DNA of 64,000 bases from Salinimicrobium terrae DSM 17865 (GTDB taxonomy: Bacteria; Bacteroidota; Bacteroidia; Flavobacteriales; Flavobacteriaceae): the NCBI RefSeq assembly GCF_000424665.1, contig NZ_KE384222.1, forward strand, positions 179,660-243,659. The letters are read 5' to 3'. The notes beneath the pieces are model-generated. The model had not been told where the DNA came from. It worked only from the letters and a program-made list of their open reading frames with translations, and made no database searches. How positions within the stretch are numbered: the first letter of the stretch is position 1; each line of letters starts with the position of its first letter. Of the stretch, positions 9,224 to 18,387 are shown piece after piece. The position numbers and the translations under genes were made by a program.

Positions 9224-9254
9224 AGGTTCCAAAAATGCCATTTTTGAGGAGCCT
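9224..9254. repeat. Dispersed palindromic element, copy 3 (best match)
   Basis: AGGTTCC, then AAAAATGCCATTTTT, then GAGGAGCCT. The outer arms (AGGTTCC/GGAGCCT) and inner arms (AAAAATG/CATTTTT) both pair. It lies 39 bp ahead of the pyc ATG. Confidence 0.65.
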
Positions 9255-9292
9255 TCAGAAACACCATTAATTATTAAAAGCAACTTCAGAAA

Positions 9293-12200
9293 ATGAAAAT
9301 TAAAAAGGTTTTAGTAGCGAACAGAGGAGAAATAGCCATACGAATTTTTAGAGCATGTACAGAGATTGGTCTGAGAACCGTGGGGATCTATACCTTCGAG
9401 GATCGCTACTCCCTTCACAGATACAAGGCCGATGAGGCGTACCAGATAGGGGCAGACAAAGACCCTCTTAAACCTTACCTGGACGTAGATGGTATTATTA
9501 AAGTGGCTAAAAAAAATGGAGTTGACGCCATTCATCCCGGTTACGGATTTCTATCTGAAAATGCCGAATTTGCGAGACAATGTGAGGAAAATGATATAAT
9601 TTTCATAGGACCAAAAGTTTCTGTTCTCAAATCTTTAGGAGATAAGGTCAAAGCCAAGGAAGTTGCTGTAAAAAATGATATTCCGGTAATACGGAGTAAT
9701 GAGAAAGACCTTACGACTGTAGAGATAGCACTGGAAGAAGCTGAAAAAATTGGATATCCGGTGATGCTGAAAGCAGCATCGGGTGGAGGTGGCCGCGGAA
9801 TGCGGGTTATTCGATCTGAGGATGACCTGAAGAATGGTTTTAATGAATCAAGGAGAGAAGCCAAAAATGCTTTTGGGGATGACACGGTTTTCCTGGAGAA
9901 ATTCGTGGAAGATCCTAAGCATATTGAAATTCAAATTGTAGGGGACCATCATGGCAACCTGGTGCACCTTTTTGAACGGGATTGTTCAGTACAGCGGAGG
10001 TATCAAAAGGTGATCGAATTCGCTCCCTCCATGGACCTTGACGAAAAAGTAAAACAGAATCTTTACGATTATGCGGTCAAACTGTGTAAGGCTGTGGACT
10101 ACAACAATATTGGAACCGTAGAATTCCTTGTAGATAAAAGTGGAGAGATCTTTTTTATTGAGGTGAATCCGCGCATACAGGTGGAACATACCGTTACGGA
10201 GATCATAACCAATATTGATCTTGTGAAAGCCCAGCTCTTCATTGCAGGCGGTTACAAACTCAGTGATAAACAGATCAAAATTGAAAGCCAGGAATCTATC
10301 AAGATCAGTGGCTATGCATTACAATGCCGAATTACTACCGAAGATCCTACCAACGATTTCAAACCCGATTATGGCACAATTACAACCTATAGAAGTGCTT
10401 CAGGTTTTGGAATTAGGCTTGATGCGGGAAGTATATATCAGGGAGTAAAAGTTTCTCCCTTCTTTGATTCTATGCTGGTAAAAGTTTCAGCCAGCAGCCG
10501 TACTCTCGATGGTGCCTGCCGAAAAATGCGCAGAGCACTGGCCGAATTCAGGATAAGAGGAGTGATGACCAACATTGGATTTCTTGATAATATCCTGGCG
10601 CACCAAACCTTTAGGCAGGGAGATGTGACAGTGAATTTTATTAAAGAACATCCGGAACTTTTTCAAATCAAGAAGACCCGCAACAGGGCGACTAAGATGG
10701 TGAAGTTCCTGGGAGACGTGATCATCAATGGTAATGAAGACGTCAAAAACCCTGAAAAGAAAAAGTTTATTGCACCTGTAGTCCCTTCTTTTAAGGACGA
10801 TGGCGGTTATCCAAAAGGAACTAAAAACCTTTTAACTGAATTTGGACCCGAAAAATTTTCCCGATGGTTGTTACATGAAGGCAAAGTACATTTTACTGAT
10901 ACTACTATGCGCGATGCACACCAGAGTCTTCTGGCCACCCGTATGCGTACCTATGACATGGAAAAAGTGGCTGAAGGTTTTGCACGAAACCATCCGGAAG
11001 TTTTCAGTATGGAAATATGGGGAGGCGCAACCTTTGATGTATGTATGCGTTTTTTAAAAGAAGATCCCTGGGAAAGATTGAGAAGGCTTCGTGCCGCTAT
11101 GCCTAATGTTTTGATGCAAATGCTGTTGCGTGGTTCCAACGGAGTGGGCTATACTGCCTATCCCGATAATCTTATTGAAAAATTTGTAGAACAGGCCTGG
11201 GAAAACGGAGTAGATGTTTTCAGGATCTTTGACAGCCTTAACTGGATGAAGTCAATTGCGCCCTGTATTGAACATGTACGAAATCGTACTAACGGGCTGG
11301 CAGAAGGAACTATTTGCTACACGGGAGACCTAATGAATCCTAAAGAAACCAAATACAACCTCGAGTACTATGTTCAGTTGGGGAAAGATATTGAGAACGC
11401 AGGAGCTCATATAATCGGAATTAAAGACATGGCCGGGATTTTAAAGCCCGATGCTGCTTTTGAATTGGTATCGGCACTTAAATCCAGAATAAATGTTCCG
11501 ATTCATTTACACACTCACGACACTTCATCCATACAGGCGGCCACTTATCTTAAGGCTATAGAAGCCGGGGTCGATGTAGTAGACGTGGCAATTGGTGGGC
11601 TGTCAGGACTTACATCGCAGCCAAATTTCAACTCCATTGTTGAAATGCTAAGGTTCCATGACCGGGGCAGAACTTTTAATACTGATAAGTTAAATGAATA
11701 TTCCCAGTACTGGGAGGCAGTAAGACGTTATTACTACCCGTTCGAATCGGGACTAAAGGCAGGATCTGGTGAGGTCTATAAGCACGAAATTCCCGGGGGA
11801 CAATATTCTAACTTAAAACCGCAGGCAGAAAGTCTTGGACTGGCAGACCGGTTCCACGAGATTACTGAGATGTACAGCAAAGTTAATAAGCTTTTTGGTG
11901 ATATTATAAAAGTTACGCCAAGTTCAAAGGTAGTTGGAGATATGGCGCAGTATTTAGTAAGCAATAATCTTTCAATTGAAGACGTACTGGAAAAAGGAGA
12001 GGACATTTCTTTCCCGCAATCTGTAAAGAGTTTCTTTAGAGGAGATCTTGGTCAGCCTTACGGTGGATTCCCCGAAAAAATTCAAAAAATTGTTCTGAAA
12101 GATGAAAAACCATACACCGAAAGACCCAACGCTCATTTAGAACCTATCGATTTCGAAAAAGAGTTTGCTGAATTTGAAAAGACCTTTGGAGAAGGCATGG

Positions 12201-12742
12201 GAAGGGATGTAGAGATAACAGATTTCCTTTCCTATAAATTATATCCAAAAGTTTTTACAGATTTCTATAATCATCAGGTGGAATTTGGTGGCGTTATGAA
12301 TATCCCCACTAAGAATTTCTTCTACGGAATGGAGCCGGGAGAAGAGATCATTGTAGACCTTGACCGGGGTAAAACCCTTTTGATCGAGTTCCTTTCTATT
12401 GGGGAAACCGATGAAGACGGAATGGCCAAAGTTTTCTTTAAGGTGAACGGCCAAACCAGGGCGGTTGAGGTGAAAGATGAATCGGTGAAAGTGGAAAAAG
12501 TTGTCCATCAAAAGGTTGACAAAGATGACAAAAAGCAAGTAGGAGCCCCGTTGCAAGGCGCATTATCCAATATTCAGGTGGAGCCGGGGCAAAAGGTGGA
12601 AAAGAATCAGCCGTTGTTTGTGATCGAAGCCATGAAGATGGAAACAACCATCACGGCCAACGCTTCCGGAGAAGTCGACAAGATCATCCTCAAAGAAGGT
12701 GACATGGTTTATGCGGATGACCTTGTAGTAGTTTTGAAGTAA
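9293..12742 (+). CDS. pyc: Pyruvate carboxylase
   Basis: A 1149-aa single-chain biotin enzyme making oxaloacetate from pyruvate and bicarbonate, an anaplerotic step. Visible domains are the biotin carboxylase (KVLVANRGEIAIRIF at the start; ATP-grasp AASGGGGRGMRVI), the carboxyltransferase (FTDTTMRDAHQSLLATRMRT), and a C-terminal biotinyl domain with the biotinylated Lys in EAMKMET. Length and order are exactly those of the 4-domain enzyme. It is monocistronic, with a terminator and a palindromic element upstream. Confidence 0.97.
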   Translation: MKIKKVLVANRGEIAIRIFRACTEIGLRTVGIYTFEDRYSLHRYKADEAYQIGADKDPLKPYLDVDGIIKVAKKNGVDAIHPGYGFLSENAEFARQCEENDIIFIGPKVSVLKSLGDKVKAKEVAVKNDIPVIRSNEKDLTTVEIALEEAEKIGYPVMLKAASGGGGRGMRVIRSEDDLKNGFNESRREAKNAFGDDTVFLEKFVEDPKHIEIQIVGDHHGNLVHLFERDCSVQRRYQKVIEFAPSMDLDEKVKQNLYDYAVKLCKAVDYNNIGTVEFLVDKSGEIFFIEVNPRIQVEHTVTEIITNIDLVKAQLFIAGGYKLSDKQIKIESQESIKISGYALQCRITTEDPTNDFKPDYGTITTYRSASGFGIRLDAGSIYQGVKVSPFFDSMLVKVSASSRTLDGACRKMRRALAEFRIRGVMTNIGFLDNILAHQTFRQGDVTVNFIKEHPELFQIKKTRNRATKMVKFLGDVIINGNEDVKNPEKKKFIAPVVPSFKDDGGYPKGTKNLLTEFGPEKFSRWLLHEGKVHFTDTTMRDAHQSLLATRMRTYDMEKVAEGFARNHPEVFSMEIWGGATFDVCMRFLKEDPWERLRRLRAAMPNVLMQMLLRGSNGVGYTAYPDNLIEKFVEQAWENGVDVFRIFDSLNWMKSIAPCIEHVRNRTNGLAEGTICYTGDLMNPKETKYNLEYYVQLGKDIENAGAHIIGIKDMAGILKPDAAFELVSALKSRINVPIHLHTHDTSSIQAATYLKAIEAGVDVVDVAIGGLSGLTSQPNFNSIVEMLRFHDRGRTFNTDKLNEYSQYWEAVRRYYYPFESGLKAGSGEVYKHEIPGGQYSNLKPQAESLGLADRFHEITEMYSKVNKLFGDIIKVTPSSKVVGDMAQYLVSNNLSIEDVLEKGEDISFPQSVKSFFRGDLGQPYGGFPEKIQKIVLKDEKPYTERPNAHLEPIDFEKEFAEFEKTFGEGMGRDVEITDFLSYKLYPKVFTDFYNHQVEFGGVMNIPTKNFFYGMEPGEEIIVDLDRGKTLLIEFLSIGETDEDGMAKVFFKVNGQTRAVEVKDESVKVEKVVHQKVDKDDKKQVGAPLQGALSNIQVEPGQKVEKNQPLFVIEAMKMETTITANASGEVDKIILKEGDMVYADDLVVVLK

Positions 12743-12751
12743 TTGGGAAAT

Positions 12752-12782
12752 GAACCAAGAGCCAAGAACCAGGAGCCAAGAC
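12752..12782. repeat. Short degenerate direct repeat
   Basis: Three degenerate copies of a motif like AACCAAGAGCCAAG follow pyc. The AT-rich text just before the next gene (CTTGAACCTTGAATTCTGAA) resembles a stretch at about 49770. Both look like decaying low-complexity intergenic repeats. Confidence 0.4.
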
Positions 12783-12904
12783 TTGGAATTTCTTGTAGAA
12801 TTTAAATTTTGATCAGATTGCGCGGATTTTTAATCTGTGCTGACCACGATATGGAATTAGCAACCATGCTGACAATAAATATTGAAAATTTTAAATCTTG
12901 AACC

Positions 12905-13576
12905 TTGAATTCTGAATTATTCCACCATACCCATCCTTATAGACCCTTCATCCCAGAAAACGCGACAAAACTCATCGTCGGCACCTTACCGCCACCGCGT
13001 TTTACAACAAGGGAGTTAAAAGAAGGGGATGTGGATTTTTGTTACGGGAGCAGGGATGGTATGTTATGGCAAATTATTGACAGGATCTTTAATCTTGATC
13101 TTAAGTTTGAAAATACGCCCGAAGCTGTGAAACAACGCAAAGAATTTCTGGCTCGCAAAGGCATTGGGATCTGTGATACTGTGGAGAGCTGCAGAAGGGA
13201 TAAAGTAGATGCGTCTGACCTTGGGATGCTTCATGTTGAATTGCGGGATCTTGTAGGCATTTTAAAAGAAAACGAGAAGATCGACACGTTACTGTTCACA
13301 GGTGGTAACAGTAAAAACGGACCGGAGTTCTTTTTCAGGAAGTTATTAAAAGAACAGGATATAAAGATTAAAGTAATATCAAATGATGTGCCGCGGGTGC
13401 ACCAGTTCCTACTTGATGGACGTTCTATTAACACAGTTTCTCTTACTGCCCCTTCAGGATCAGCAAACAGGGCAATTGGGAGTATGGAGCTCTACAAGCA
13501 TTTAAAAAAACAAAACCCTGAATTCAATACAATTGATTTCAGGGTCTTGCAGTATCGCCGGTTTTTTGAAGACTAG
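12905..13576 (+). CDS. Uracil-DNA glycosylase-like protein
   Basis: A 223-aa cytosolic protein. LIVGTLPPPRF at about residues 23-33 resembles the active-site strand of the UDG superfamily (a GxxPG-like loop). YGSRDGMLWQIIDRIF, GIGICDTVESCRRD and LFTGGNSKN fit the MUG/TDG-like fold. Base excision of uracil or mismatched thymine is the family role; activity here is inferred. No in-frame ATG exists near the N-terminus, so TTG at 12905, inside AT-rich repeat sequence, is taken as the start. Its stop overlaps the convergent THX stop by 3 nt. Confidence 0.65.
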   Translation: MNSELFHHTHPYRPFIPENATKLIVGTLPPPRFTTRELKEGDVDFCYGSRDGMLWQIIDRIFNLDLKFENTPEAVKQRKEFLARKGIGICDTVESCRRDKVDASDLGMLHVELRDLVGILKENEKIDTLLFTGGNSKNGPEFFFRKLLKEQDIKIKVISNDVPRVHQFLLDGRSINTVSLTAPSGSANRAIGSMELYKHLKKQNPEFNTIDFRVLQYRRFFED

Positions 13577-13707
13577 GCGCTTTCTTTTTCAAGAGGATTT
13601 TTTATTTGCTGAGGTTTTGTAGTAAATTTTCCTCTTTTAGGTCGTAGCTTACCAAAAGTATTGAGCGGAGTCTTACCTCCCTTGGTATTTTTTTCACCCT
13701 TACCCAT
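13573..13707 (-). CDS. THX-family small ribosomal protein
   Basis: A 44-aa very basic protein: MGKGEKNTKGGKTPLNTFGK, LRPKRGKFTT and a C-terminal tail. The MGKGEKNTKGGK start and a following G-K-x-RPK segment match the THX (PSRP/bTHX) proteins that bind the 30S subunit. It overlaps the preceding 48-aa gene by one base (TAATG), implying translational coupling. Its stop overlaps the end of the convergent glycosylase gene. Confidence 0.75.
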   Translation of the reverse strand: MGKGEKNTKGGKTPLNTFGKLRPKRGKFTTKPQQIKNPLEKESA

Positions 13708-13853
13708 TACTTTTTGTTCTGCTGATCTTTTATAGTATCTTTTTCAATATCAAACTCATTGGTTTCTCTATCACGGTTTCCTAATTCTCCACTTAAGGGA
13801 TCATTATCACTGCGTCTTTTTCTTTTATCATGTTTATCTTCTATGCGTCCCAT
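13707..13853 (-). CDS. 48-aa charged protein, unrecognised
   Basis: MGRIEDKHDKRKRRSDNDPL, then SGELGNRDRE and an acidic/basic tail to KDQQNKK. It is highly charged with no hydrophobic core, so probably disordered. It is coupled to the THX gene through a one-base stop/start overlap. That makes a real gene likely and suggests a ribosome-linked job, but no family was recognised. Confidence 0.6.
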   Translation of the reverse strand: MGRIEDKHDKRKRRSDNDPLSGELGNRDRETNEFDIEKDTIKDQQNKK

Positions 13854-13933
13854 AACTTTAGTTTTTAAGTTCTTTTCAAGATAAGAAAATCATTACCCAA
13901 GCTCTATTAAAGCACTGTTAATAAGAGAGATGA

Positions 13934-14701
13934 TTATCTTATGGTTTTAATAAAATTAGAGATCCCGGAAGTGCCGTGATCATTCAGTTGTTTAATAAAT
14001 GCACTTCCAATTATAGCCCCGTTCGTTTCGGCTGTAGCTTGTTGAAAAGTCTCCCTGTCCTTTATCCCAAAACCGACAATAAGAGGGTTCTTTAATCCCA
14101 TTTTTGACACCCGGTGGAAATACTTCTTTTGTTCTTCTCCAAAACCTTTTTTTCCTCCCGTGACTGCAGCAGTGCTCACCATATAAATAAATCCGTCTGA
14201 TGCACTGTCGATCTCTTTTATTCTTTCTTCGGAAGTTTGAGGAGTAATAAGAAACACCGGAAGGAGATCATACTGCTGAAAAATCTCTTTGTATTGCAAT
14301 TGATATTCTTCCAGCGGAAGATCCGGAATAATAAGTCCGTCAATACCAATTTCACTGCACTTGCGGCAGAATTTCTCCACGCCGTACTGAAGAATAGGAT
14401 TAAAATATCCCATTATTAACAAAGGAATATCAATTGCTTCCCGATTATTTTCCAGCTGATTAAATAGCCTGGTGGTGGTCATTCCGCTCTTTAAAGCAGC
14501 TTCCGAACTTCTCTGGATCACAGGACCATCGGCAAGCGGATCACTGAACGGCAAGCCTATTTCCACCATGTCAACGCCGCTGTTCTGCAATTCCAGCAAA
14601 ATACTAACTGTGTCTTCGGGTTCAGGATAACCTGCGGTAAAGTAGATGGAAAGCAGCTTTTTTGAAGGATTTTCCTGAAGTTTTTGTTTGATTCTGTTCA
14701 T
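13934..14701 (-). CDS. trpA: Tryptophan synthase alpha chain
   Basis: A 255-aa TIM barrel that cleaves indole-3-glycerol phosphate to indole. The catalytic Glu lies in DMVEIGLPFSDPLADGPV, which also holds the catalytic Asp (LADG). The phosphate-binding end (PLIVGFGIK, GAIIGSAFIK) is standard. It is the last gene of the trp operon, 50 bp after trpB, with a palindrome in between. Confidence 0.97.
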   Translation of the reverse strand: MNRIKQKLQENPSKKLLSIYFTAGYPEPEDTVSILLELQNSGVDMVEIGLPFSDPLADGPVIQRSSEAALKSGMTTTRLFNQLENNREAIDIPLLIMGYFNPILQYGVEKFCRKCSEIGIDGLIIPDLPLEEYQLQYKEIFQQYDLLPVFLITPQTSEERIKEIDSASDGFIYMVSTAAVTGGKKGFGEEQKKYFHRVSKMGLKNPLIVGFGIKDRETFQQATAETNGAIIGSAFIKQLNDHGTSGISNFIKTIR

Positions 14702-14713
14702 ATCTCAGATTGA

Positions 14714-14744
14714 GACCTCACAGGTTTTTAAAACCTGTGAGGTC
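14714..14744. repeat. Perfect palindrome between trpB and trpA
   Basis: GACCTCACAGGTTT and AAACCTGTGAGGTC pair perfectly around a TTA centre. On the + strand it is followed by TGTTTTTTT. It looks like a REP-type element of Flavobacteriia. Within the operon its hairpin could lower trpA expression or protect upstream RNA; this is inference. Confidence 0.7.
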
Positions 14745-14751
14745 TGTTTTT

Positions 14752-15933
14752 TTACAAATTAAAATGTTCAATGTAAGTATTCAGATCCTTATCCCCGCGA
14801 CCGGAAAGATTTACCACCACCACTTCATCTTTTTCAAACTTTCGTTTGTCAAAAATAGCTAAAGCGTGGGCTGTTTCTATAGCGGGAATGATCCCTTCCA
14901 GTTTACAAAGGTCCAGGCCTGCTTTCATTGCCTCTTCATCGGTAATGGAAATGAATTCTCCGCGGCCGGTCCTAAACAGGTTTGCGTGCATAGGACCTAC
15001 ACCCGGATAATCGAGTCCGGCAGAAATGGAATAAGGTTCTGTGATCTGTCCGTCATCTGTCTGCATAAGAAGGGTCTTGCTTCCGTGGATGATTCCTTCG
15101 CGACCCAAAGCAGAAGTTGCGGCGCTTTTTCCCGTGAGGACGCCTTCTCCGGCGGCCTCTACGGCAATGATATTAACCTTTTCATTGTCGAGATAATGAT
15201 AATAAAGGCCGGCAGCATTACTGCCTCCGCCTACACAGGCCACAACATGATCTGGTGCTTCGCGACCTTCTTTTTCCTGCAGTTGTTTCTTAACCTCTTC
15301 AGAAACCACACTTTGGAATCGGGCAACCATATCGGGATAAGGATGAGGTCCCACTACAGATCCAATAATATAATGAGTGTCCACAGGATTGTTGATCCAG
15401 TCCCGAATAGCTTCATTTGTAGCATCTTTTAAAGTTCGGCTGCCAGATTTTGCGGGCACTACCTTCGCACCGAGCATTTTCATTCGGGCAACATTTGGCG
15501 CCTGTCTTTTAATGTCGATCTCGCCCATATACACCACACATTCAATCCCCATAAGGGCACAAACAGTTGCAGTGGCAACCCCATGTTGTCCTGCTCCGGT
15601 TTCGGCGATGATACGGTTCTTGCCCAGGCGCTTTGCCATCAGGATCTGCCCGATAGTGTTATTCACCTTATGAGCGCCGGTATGGCAGAGATCTTCACGT
15701 TTTAAATACACTTTTGTGTTGTATTTTTTGCTAAACCTTTCAGCAAAATAGAGCGGTGTGGGCCGGCCTACATAATTTTTCAGCAGCTGTCGGAATTCCT
15801 TCTGGAAATCCTCTTCCTGCATGATGTCCAGATAGCGGGAACGGAGTTCCTCTACATTGGGGTATAACATTTCAGGAATAAAGGCGCCACCAAAATCCCC
15901 GTAATATCCTTTTTCATTTACTTGATAACTCAT
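14752..15933 (-). CDS. trpB: Tryptophan synthase beta chain
   Basis: A 393-aa PLP enzyme joining indole and serine. The PLP lysine lies in [11 protein letters not shown], the phosphate-binding loop is GGGSNAAG, and the C-terminal LSGRGDKD is standard. Full length. The trpF stop precedes its ATG by 7 nt, consistent with one transcript. Confidence 0.98.
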   Translation of the reverse strand: MSYQVNEKGYYGDFGGAFIPEMLYPNVEELRSRYLDIMQEEDFQKEFRQLLKNYVGRPTPLYFAERFSKKYNTKVYLKREDLCHTGAHKVNNTIGQILMAKRLGKNRIIAETGAGQHGVATATVCALMGIECVVYMGEIDIKRQAPNVARMKMLGAKVVPAKSGSRTLKDATNEAIRDWINNPVDTHYIIGSVVGPHPYPDMVARFQSVVSEEVKKQLQEKEGREAPDHVVACVGGGSNAAGLYYHYLDNEKVNIIAVEAAGEGVLTGKSAATSALGREGIIHGSKTLLMQTDDGQITEPYSISAGLDYPGVGPMHANLFRTGRGEFISITDEEAMKAGLDLCKLEGIIPAIETAHALAIFDKRKFEKDEVVVVNLSGRGDKDLNTYIEHFNL

Positions 15934-15940
15934 AAATATG

Positions 15941-16597
15941 TTATTTAGACAGCTCTTCCTTAAAAAGTTTTAAAGCTTCAGGATCTTTTACAGCGGGAGC
16001 TGTTTCGAATTTACTATTGACATCAATACCGTAAAATAGCTCTTGATTTCCTTCATTTTTAAAGATGCTGTACAGCCTTTTTATAGCCTCAATTTCTTCG
16101 GGTCCTATCCCGCCGCTAAGAAAAAACGGAGTAGAAGAGGGATATTCTTTTAATAGATCCCAGTCAAATGTGACTCCGTTTCCTCCTTTATTTTTTCCGC
16201 GGGTGTCAAAAAGGAAAAAATCTACTATTCCTTCGTAAGGCTTGAGGCGGTCAAAATTAAAGACTTCTTTCATTCCAAAGACCTTGATGATCTCCACAGG
16301 TTTTCCAGATTTCGAGAAAGTATCCTTTAATTTCTGACATATTTCCGGAGATTCTTCTCCGTGAAGCTGAACAGCATCCAAGTTATAATTTTCCGCTTTT
16401 TCAAGGATCTCTACTTCGGAAGCATTTACAAAAACTCCGGTAATCTTAATTTCAGAATCCAAATGTTCAATTGCTTCTGAAACATAGCGTGGCGAATCTT
16501 TATAAAAAATAAGACCTACGTAATTGGGCTGTAAAGCTGTAATCTGGCGCAGGTTTTCCTGCTCCCGCATGCCGCATATCTTCAGTTGCAGATTCAT
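15941..16597 (-). CDS. trpF: Phosphoribosylanthranilate isomerase
   Basis: A 218-aa TIM barrel isomerising phosphoribosylanthranilate. The catalytic Cys is in LKICGMRE and the catalytic Asp in [26 protein letters not shown] and GIDVNSKFE are the C-terminal phosphate-binding motifs. It sits between trpC and trpB; spacing to each is about 10 bp. Confidence 0.95.
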   Translation of the reverse strand: MNLQLKICGMREQENLRQITALQPNYVGLIFYKDSPRYVSEAIEHLDSEIKITGVFVNASEVEILEKAENYNLDAVQLHGEESPEICQKLKDTFSKSGKPVEIIKVFGMKEVFNFDRLKPYEGIVDFFLFDTRGKNKGGNGVTFDWDLLKEYPSSTPFFLSGGIGPEEIEAIKRLYSIFKNEGNQELFYGIDVNSKFETAPAVKDPEALKLFKEELSK

Positions 16598-16608
16598 TTG
16601 GATTTTTT

Positions 16609-17388
16609 TTATAGTTTCTGGATAAATTCTGAAGCACTTTTTCCGGGATCTTCAGTTTTCATAAAATTTCCTCCAATAAGAAAGCCCTGAAATCCGCATT
16701 TTTGAAGCTCCAGAATTGCTGAAGTTTCACTAATACCGCTTTCGGAAATTTTGACAAATTTGTTTGGGATCTTATCCGCCAGGTCTTTGCTGGTCTGAAC
16801 ATTGACTTCAAAAGTTTTCAGGTTTCGGTTGTTTACACCTATCATATCAACGGTGTCAAAAATGGCATTTTTAAGTTCCTCTTCATTATGAACTTCCAAA
16901 AGCACCTCGAGACCAAGATCTTTAGCTTTTTTGGAAAGCTTTTGAATTTCCTTTGGCTTGAGAATCGCAGCGATCAACAGGATCACATCTGCACCCATGG
17001 CCTTGGCTTCAATGATTTGATATTCATCGATCATGAAATCCTTCCGAAGCAATGGCAGCTTTACGGTTTCTCTTGCTATGGCAAGATCATCAAGGCTTCC
17101 GCCAAAGAATTCCTCATCTGTAAGTACCGAAATTCCTGAAGCACCTGCAGTTTCATAACCTGCCGTCACTGTGGCAGCGTCGGCTTCAAGATTTATTTCA
17201 GGATGGGAAGGGGAGCGGCGTTTAAATTCTGCAATTATTCCCGTGGAAGAATTTTTAAGATTTTCTTTTAAAGAAATACATTTACGGCTAAAGTGGGGCA
17301 GGAGTTGAAGAGATTCAGCAGGTACTTCCTCCTTTAAAAAGGCTACTTCTTCTCTTTTCCTGGCTGCTATTTTATCGAGTATATTCAT
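16609..17388 (-). CDS. trpC: Indole-3-glycerol phosphate synthase
   Basis: A 259-aa TIM barrel. Visible active-site segments are EFKRRSPSHPEI, LLRKDFMIDEYQI, EVHNEEEL, GVNNRNLKTF and ISESGI. Full length and fused to nothing. A stretch near 16852-16880 coding for NAIFDTV happens to match the dispersed palindrome family, but the protein alignment around it looks normal. Confidence 0.96.
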   Translation of the reverse strand: MNILDKIAARKREEVAFLKEEVPAESLQLLPHFSRKCISLKENLKNSSTGIIAEFKRRSPSHPEINLEADAATVTAGYETAGASGISVLTDEEFFGGSLDDLAIARETVKLPLLRKDFMIDEYQIIEAKAMGADVILLIAAILKPKEIQKLSKKAKDLGLEVLLEVHNEEELKNAIFDTVDMIGVNNRNLKTFEVNVQTSKDLADKIPNKFVKISESGISETSAILELQKCGFQGFLIGGNFMKTEDPGKSASEFIQKL

Positions 17389-17394
17389 TCTTAT

Positions 17395-18384
17395 TTAGTT
17401 TAATTGCTGCAGTTTTTGCAGGGTGGCCAAAGCACGTCCCGAGTGCAGACTTTCTTTAGCCTCTAAAAAGGCATTTTCGAGTCCGGATTTTTTTACGGTA
17501 TCAATTGCTACCGCCGCGTTCGCACAAACCACATTTTCCTGGGCTGCAGTCCCTTTATTGTTGAGCACGTTCATAAAGATCCCTGCTGCCGATTCCACAG
17601 TGTTTCCCCCGGAAATCTCACCTGCATTGATTGGTTTCAGCTGAAAATCTGCCGGTTGTAGCATCGCTTCAGCATTATTGGTGATCATTTTGGTATTTCC
17701 GGTAAGGGAGATTTCGTCATAACCATCAAGAGCGTGTAAAATGGTAAAATTCTTATCTGTTTTCTGGTAAAGGTACGCATACATTCTTGCAAGTTCGAGG
17801 CTATAAACGCCTACCACCTGGTTCTTCGGAAATGCGGGATTCACCATTGGACCCAGCATATTAAAAAAAGTTTTTACTCCCAGCTGTTTACGAATGGGAG
17901 CAACATTTTTCATCGCCGGGTGGAAAAGGGCAGCGTGTAAAAAACAGATTCCTGCTTCCTCCATACAGCGCTCCAAAAAATTCTGCTCATTACTGAATTT
18001 AATTCCCAGATGTTCCATAACATTTGAACTTCCACAGCCTGATGATACTCCGTAGTTGCCGTGTTTCGCAACTTTTACTCCGGCGCCTGCCGTCACAAAG
18101 GAGGCGAGAGTGGAGATATTAAAAGTGTCCTTGCCATCGCCACCTGTTCCGCAGAGATCGATAGGATCGTAGTGTGCAAGATCTGTGGAAAGGCACATTT
18201 CCAAAAGGGCATCCCTGAAGCCTTCCAGCTCTTCAATGGTAATGCTCCGCATCATGTAAACGGTGAGAAAGGCAGCGATCTGACTGTCGTTGAACTCACC
18301 GGCCGAAATTTTTACCAGTACATTTCTGGCTTCTTCTTTAGAAATAGTTTCGTGGTTGATCAGCCTGTTTAAAATTGCTTTCAT
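17395..18384 (-). CDS. trpD: Anthranilate phosphoribosyltransferase
   Basis: A 329-aa enzyme. The PRPP-binding motif CGTGGDGKDTFNIST is complete, followed by KHGNYGVSSGCGSS. It adds phosphoribosyl to anthranilate. It sits 3 bp after trpG and 6 bp before trpC on the same strand, so translation is probably coupled. Confidence 0.96.
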   Translation of the reverse strand: MKAILNRLINHETISKEEARNVLVKISAGEFNDSQIAAFLTVYMMRSITIEELEGFRDALLEMCLSTDLAHYDPIDLCGTGGDGKDTFNISTLASFVTAGAGVKVAKHGNYGVSSGCGSSNVMEHLGIKFSNEQNFLERCMEEAGICFLHAALFHPAMKNVAPIRKQLGVKTFFNMLGPMVNPAFPKNQVVGVYSLELARMYAYLYQKTDKNFTILHALDGYDEISLTGNTKMITNNAEAMLQPADFQLKPINAGEISGGNTVESAAGIFMNVLNNKGTAAQENVVCANAAVAIDTVKKSGLENAFLEAKESLHSGRALATLQKLQQLN

Positions 18385-18387
18385 TTT

